Part shown: positions 5,021 to 7,972 of the stretch, piece after piece
Layout of the letters: every line of letters starts with the position of its first letter
Numbering within the stretch: position 1 is the stretch's first letter
Notes under the pieces: model-generated
What the model was told of the DNA's origin: nothing
Databases searched by the model: none
The model's input: only the letters and a program-made list of their open reading frames with translations
Assembly (NCBI GenBank): GCA_051883555.1
Contig: JBJETY010000041.1
Span: 1 to 7,972 of the forward strand
Direction: 5' to 3'
Length of the DNA stretch: 7,972 nt
DNA from: CAG-917 sp051883555
GTDB lineage: Bacteria; Bacillota; Clostridia; Christensenellales; CAG-917
Made by a program: the position numbers and the translations under genes

Positions 5021-6438
5021 TCCACCAAATCGAATTCGAACTCCATAGGTTTAACGTCGATATCTTTGCCCGAAATCGAAAAGCTCATAACGTAACCCGA
5101 ACGCTCTATCCTTATATTCTGCCACTTTTCCGCCCCGTAAATTTTATAGGTTGTAGTAACGGCGTCGGCGGTAACCGAAAGCGTAATATCGTATAGCGTA
5201 TATATTCTTATTCTGCGTAATACCTTTTTATCGTTAGTACCGAAGTTCGTTTCGATGCTTTCCCAAAGTTTAGTAGTTTTCAGTCCGTAATTTTCGCCCT
5301 TGTCGATTATCTCAGTCACGCAGTCGTCGCCGGAAAGGATTGCATAAACCTTATTCAAATGATGAAGATTTACGGCAAGCAATTTTAAAATATTTACTCC
5401 GCCGACAATCGAAAACGTCTTTTGCCTTAAGTCGTATACAACCAAAGCGTTATTATCGCCAGCCCCGCTGTCCCCGTTTATTTCAAGTCTTGTCGCATAG
5501 TAATATTTATCCCCCAAAGCCGTAGCGGTAAGCGCCCCGTCGTCAATGCTTTTCGGCATGTAGCGATTGAGTCTTGTTACGGTATATCCGTCAAAAGAAT
5601 AAAAACCGCTTATCGTAAGGAAGTAAATACAATCGCCCGCCTGAACGATACTTCCGCTTATAATACGGTCGATGCCGACTGCAATTTTCGAAACGGTAAA
5701 CTCCGTCTGATCGGCGTATGCCGTAATACGCATAATCGCATTTTCTTTAAACACAAACAGATAGTCGCCAAGACTTACTACTTCCAAAAGAGTTCCGTAT
5801 TCGTCCTGAAATTCTATATAACCCGCTTCATCAGACGATACCGTCCAGTTAAGCGGATTGAAATCTTCTGAAAACCATACCCTGTTTCTGTCATTCCCGG
5901 TCGTCGCAAAAACTCTTTCATGATGAAAGGCCATAGAATTGAACCTTGGCGCAGTAGTGTTAAAACTTGCAGTCATATCGCTCAGCATTATAAGATAATT
6001 CGTATTGCCGGATATTAACGCCACGTCTTGTCCGTTGCTGTTAAAACTTACGCTGCAACACTTACTGCTTGTAGATACGTTCGGCACGCATTGCCAACCG
6101 TCCGTTCCGTAAAGAGGCAAACAATAAAGCAAATTATACGTGGTTTGTGCAATAAGTCGGTCGTCGTAAGTTCCGTTGTCCAACGTTCTGCGGTATAAAA
6201 ATAAATCTTTAAACTTTTCGCCCGAATCGAATACGGAAACTAGCGAAGGCATATCTATAGGCTCTGACGTATTCGATAACTGTCTTTGCCCACGTCCCAA
6301 ACCGATGTCCGATTTAAGCGAACCGTTTAAATGAAAAACCCCCATACTCATTTTTGAATATGCTATATCTTCATTTTCGTTGCCGCTTTTCATTCCGTTG
6401 AATTTTAAAGTGTATTTTTTAGAACTTATTGCTTTCAT
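5017..6438 (-). CDS. P22 gp10-like tail hub / packaged-DNA stabilisation protein (predicted)
   Basis: The 473-aa protein is almost the length of P22 gp10 (about 472 aa) and occupies the same place, directly after a gp4-sized adaptor. In P22 gp10 forms a hexameric hub that extends the portal channel and holds the packaged DNA. The sequence is beta-rich and repetitive, as in propeller-like hub proteins. Segments include FKDLFLYRR, SGNTNYLIMLSD, MAFHHERVFATTG, RVWFSEDFNPLNW (about 186-198), EVVSLGDYLFVFKENAIMRI and DCIYFLTISGFYSFDG. The R-V-W-F-S-x-D-x-N-P-x-x-W stretch is a pattern common in phage hub and stabilisation proteins. No signal peptide or membrane helix is seen. ATG 6438 is chosen over ATG 6444 because AAGGAG (6445-6450) touches the earlier codon but is 6 nt from this one, and because it overlaps the upstream TGA as ATGA. 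The family call comes from pattern and synteny and needs a profile search. Confidence 0.72.
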   Translation of the reverse strand: MKAISSKKYTLKFNGMKSGNENEDIAYSKMSMGVFHLNGSLKSDIGLGRGQRQLSNTSEPIDMPSLVSVFDSGEKFKDLFLYRRTLDNGTYDDRLIAQTTYNLLYCLPLYGTDGWQCVPNVSTSSKCCSVSFNSNGQDVALISGNTNYLIMLSDMTASFNTTAPRFNSMAFHHERVFATTGNDRNRVWFSEDFNPLNWTVSSDEAGYIEFQDEYGTLLEVVSLGDYLFVFKENAIMRITAYADQTEFTVSKIAVGIDRIISGSIVQAGDCIYFLTISGFYSFDGYTVTRLNRYMPKSIDDGALTATALGDKYYYATRLEINGDSGAGDNNALVVYDLRQKTFSIVGGVNILKLLAVNLHHLNKVYAILSGDDCVTEIIDKGENYGLKTTKLWESIETNFGTNDKKVLRRIRIYTLYDITLSVTADAVTTTYKIYGAEKWQNIRIERSGYVMSFSISGKDIDVKPMEFEFDLVE

Positions 6439-6971
6439 TGCCATCTCCTTTGCGGCAATACGATTGACGGTATTTCCCGTTTTACTCCGTTTATAAATTT
6501 CTTTTCGAAATGTTCTGAAAGATCGTACATACCACAGGAAAAATAATAATAACTTAAAACCCCGTTAACAAGAAAATCGATTTTTAATCTGTAATCGTCC
6601 AGACTGTGATACAATCCAACCGCTTGCGGAATATATCTATAAGTCAAATCTGCATCGCCGTCAAAGTTTGCTTTAATCCTGTCAGAGCAAGTTACGAAGG
6701 TTTCTTGTCGTCCGTTCCTTTCAAGTCTTACGGCTTTCATATAAGTTTCGGCTAAATCCGTGCAAAACACTTCTCCGTTTAAAAACTTAACTTTTTCAGT
6801 TATCTCGAAATGTATGTAGTTTGTAGCAACTTCTCTGATAACGAAATTAAGGCAATCGACCAGTCGGTCTCGGAGCCTTATCTGCTCGTCGTTTAAACTT
6901 GCACTTCCGGCTACAAAATCTTGTTCACCTATCATTTTCAGACATTGACCGATAATTTCAGTTACTTCCAT
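6435..6971 (-). CDS. P22 gp4-like head-to-tail adaptor protein (predicted)
   Basis: The 178-aa protein is close in size to P22 gp4 (about 166 aa) and precedes the gp10-like gene, the P22 order. Such adaptors form a ring under the portal and connect head to tail. It starts MEVTEIIGQCLKMIGEQDF, a helical N-terminus, followed by the helix LRDRLVDCLNFVIREVATNYI (about 33-53), a beta-rich middle (KVKFLNGEVFCTDL, TYRYIPQAVGLY) and a Tyr-rich helix region (VLSYYYFSCGMYDLSEHFEKKF). It ends PQRRW-Q; a basic, Trp-containing C-terminus is common in connector proteins. Start 6971 is chosen because CGGAG lies 7 nt upstream; the frame continues 17 codons further without a ribosome site. It overlaps the previous gene by 14 nt and the next by the 4-nt ATGA. 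A gp6-type connector is an alternative. Confidence 0.68.
   Translation of the reverse strand: MEVTEIIGQCLKMIGEQDFVAGSASLNDEQIRLRDRLVDCLNFVIREVATNYIHFEITEKVKFLNGEVFCTDLAETYMKAVRLERNGRQETFVTCSDRIKANFDGDADLTYRYIPQAVGLYHSLDDYRLKIDFLVNGVLSYYYFSCGMYDLSEHFEKKFINGVKREIPSIVLPQRRWQ
6445..6450 (-). promoter_or_regulatory. Ribosome binding site of the gp10-like gene
   Basis: AAGGAG touches the first in-frame ATG (6444) with no spacer but is 6 nt from the second ATG (6438), so the second is the start. It lies within the last codons of the adaptor gene. Confidence 0.8.
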
Positions 6972-7260
6972 ATATTTGCTCCGTTTTACGCATAAGATTT
7001 GATTGAGCCGCATTTTCTGCAAGCATATTTTCTCTTTCGATTTCTTCTAAAAGAGCGTGTATCTTTTCAATTCTTGTTTTTTGCAATCTGACAACGACTT
7101 CGGCTGTCGGCGTTCTGTTCCCTAACGTAAGTTCCAGACCGTGCGGACTATGAATTTCGTATCTCTCTTTTCTCAAATTTAAATACAATTTATAATTTCC
7201 TACTTCTTTAATACGGTCGGATATATCGTAAAGGTCGGACTTTATCTCAATCAAATCCAT
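6958..7260 (-). CDS. Small phage protein of unknown function between capsid and adaptor genes
   Basis: The 100-aa product starts MDLIEIKSDLYDISDRIKEV, continues with a beta-hairpin-like stretch (YKLYLNLRKERYEIHSPHGL, residues 23-42), and then a charged amphipathic helix (VRLQKTRIEKIHALLEEIER, about 57-76) ending in a polar tail. I know no named function. The layout (strand pair, then a long R/E helix) resembles small conserved proteins found beside capsid genes in Bacillota phages, but that is an impression. AAGGAG (7269-7274) stands 8 nt before ATG 7260. It follows the capsid stop by 37 nt and overlaps the adaptor gene by 14 nt, so it belongs to the same transcript. A head-completion, decoration or chaperone role would fit its place. 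No cysteine, signal or membrane segment is present. Confidence 0.7.
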   Translation of the reverse strand: MDLIEIKSDLYDISDRIKEVGNYKLYLNLRKERYEIHSPHGLELTLGNRTPTAEVVVRLQKTRIEKIHALLEEIERENMLAENAAQSNLMRKTEQIYGSN

Positions 7261-7297
7261 GCGTAGTTCTCCTTAATTTATTATTTATCCGTTGTTA

Positions 7298-7972
7298 TCA
7301 GCTAAAGACGATTTTCGCCTGACCCATAGGACGTTCGCAAAGAAGGTCGCAATATTTAACAAGCGTAGCCGTATAGACCGCTTTGTTAGCCACCTGATGA
7401 AGAACCGTGCCGCCTTCGCCTTCAATCCAACGCCAGTCGCAAAGCTGATGAAGTTTAAAATCAGACGTATTAAGCAAATACATCGTATCGTCAGCCACAA
7501 ATCTGTCCGCAACAAACGGTATGCCGGAATATGATATTGCCTTATAACCGCCGTCAAGATTCATATAATCGAGATTGGTACGGTTCAATGCAAGATAATC
7601 GATATATTTTCTTCTTACCTCATACGAAGAAACGATAAAATCGATAGTTCCGCCTGCCATTTCTTCGATATAGTCGATTGCCGTCTGAATTGCAGACGTC
7701 GAAACGCCGCTGTCTACCGTTTTTGAATAAGGATTCAAAAAACTATAATCGCTTCTTGACAAACCGTAAAGATTGCCCGAGCCGAAAATCGCTTCGAGAC
7801 CTGTAAGTTCGTTTCCTTTCGAACCCTGAACGAAAATTTTATAGTCTTTGCCGAGTGCCGTAGCACCGCCGGCAGAAAGTTTGATCTGCTTATTGCCTCT
7901 GTCGATACTTAAAATTCTGACGCCCGTCATTTCAGGGACTAAAACGTCGGACGAATCGTAAACGTCAACGAC
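7298..7972 (-). CDS. Phage major capsid protein, C-terminal part (5' end beyond the right edge)
   Basis: The frame is open from the window edge to its TGA and shows the last 224 residues. The internal ATG at 7930 is not the start, because 14 further sense codons precede it in frame. The pattern fits HK97-fold capsid proteins of Bacillota phages: the loop-rich segment LYGLSRSDYSFLNPYSKT, the helix SAIQTAIDYIEEMAGGTIDF followed by IVSSYEVRRKYIDYL (probe-helix and strand of the A domain), then YSGIPFVADRF, TMYLLNTSDFKLHQLCDWRW and the closing strands VYTATLVKYCDLLCERP. The phrases G-I-P-F-V-A-D and M-Y-L-L-N-T are typical of capsid A-domains. Its position at the head of an adaptor and tail-hub series supports the call. 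The full protein is expected to be some 100 or more residues longer. Expression should come from a late promoter to the right. Confidence 0.82.
   Translation of the reverse strand, partial: VVDVYDSSDVLVPEMTGVRILSIDRGNKQIKLSAGGATALGKDYKIFVQGSKGNELTGLEAIFGSGNLYGLSRSDYSFLNPYSKTVDSGVSTSAIQTAIDYIEEMAGGTIDFIVSSYEVRRKYIDYLALNRTNLDYMNLDGGYKAISYSGIPFVADRFVADDTMYLLNTSDFKLHQLCDWRWIEGEGGTVLHQVANKAVYTATLVKYCDLLCERPMGQAKIVFS

Larger units (their letters stand above)
3223..7972 (-). mobile_element. Prophage, distal end of the structural/lysis operon (continues past the right edge)
   Basis: Eight consecutive genes on one strand fit a tailed-phage late operon: capsid, small head protein, adaptor-like, tail-hub-like, two coiled-coil proteins and two holin-like proteins, then a strong terminator. 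Order and sizes around the adaptor and hub resemble P22 (coat, gp4, gp10), so a short-tailed virion is likely. No tail tube, tape-measure or baseplate gene is present between the capsid and the holins. Integrase, terminase, portal, protease and endolysin are not in the window. The left limit is approximate and is taken as the operon terminator. Whether the element is intact or defective cannot be judged from this end, although every visible frame is open. Confidence 0.85.

Noticed and set aside
6972..7022. An upstream start extending the adaptor protein by 17 residues
   Set aside because: No ribosome site fits it, while CGGAG is well placed for ATG 6971, and the extension would only overlap the preceding gene further.
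7285..7557. A 90-codon minus-strand frame and an opposite-strand frame within the capsid gene
   Set aside because: The capsid frame is longer, open to the edge and has capsid motifs; these are shadows without ribosome sites.
1..7972. tRNA, rRNA, CRISPR arrays or insertion sequences
   Set aside because: I saw no cloverleaf-like segments, regularly spaced repeats with unique spacers, or transposase-like frames anywhere in the window.

Overview
Every supportable gene in this window is on the minus strand, so it reads right to left. It looks like a junction between the chromosome of a low-GC bacterium, probably of the Bacillota (Clostridia-like), and the end of the structural operon of a prophage. 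That host assignment is inference. It rests on AT-rich spacers, strong AAGGAG-type ribosome binding sites, intrinsic terminators with T tracts, the short bacterial form of glucose-6-phosphate isomerase, and two holin-like proteins resembling families known from Gram-positive phages.

Host part (1 to about 2840). The left edge holds the N-terminal 96 residues of a lipoprotein with its own near-consensus promoter. To its right is pgi, which ends at a terminator with a 19-bp perfect stem. Upstream of pgi is a TIM-barrel sugar-phosphate isomerase/epimerase-like gene. Its best promoter (TTGACT-17-TATAAT) lies only 7 nt before the ATG and there is no Shine-Dalgarno sequence, so it is probably expressed as a leaderless mRNA.

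Boundary (about 2841 to 3222). This gene-free stretch is very AT-rich and contains a tandem-repeat array (16-bp units, then two perfect 18-bp units at 3129-3209). It separates host metabolism from phage genes and is the natural place for a prophage end, but no att core can be shown from one end alone.

Phage part (about 3223 to 7972, running off the right edge). In transcription order it holds: the C-terminal 224 residues of a probable major capsid protein; a 100-aa conserved-looking small protein; a 178-aa protein in the position and size class of P22 gp4 head-to-tail adaptors; a 473-aa protein in the position and size class of P22 gp10 tail-hub/DNA-stabilisation proteins; a 31-aa almost pure coiled coil not previously obvious because of its size; a 334-aa lysine/glutamate-rich coiled-coil protein; a BhlA/UviB-like holin; a phi-LC3-like holin with an unusual acidic tail; and a strong terminator. 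The genes overlap or nearly touch (14-nt overlap, ATGA, ATGA, 1-nt gap, 8-nt gap, 29-nt overlap), which fits one translationally coupled late transcript. The capsid, adaptor and hub order with no tail tube, tape-measure or baseplate gene suggests a short-tailed (podovirus-like) virion. No integrase, portal, terminase or endolysin is in view.

The most interesting item is the pair of coiled-coil genes, one of 31 codons, sitting directly after the gp10-like gene. In P22 that place is taken by the trimeric coiled-coil tail needle gp26.
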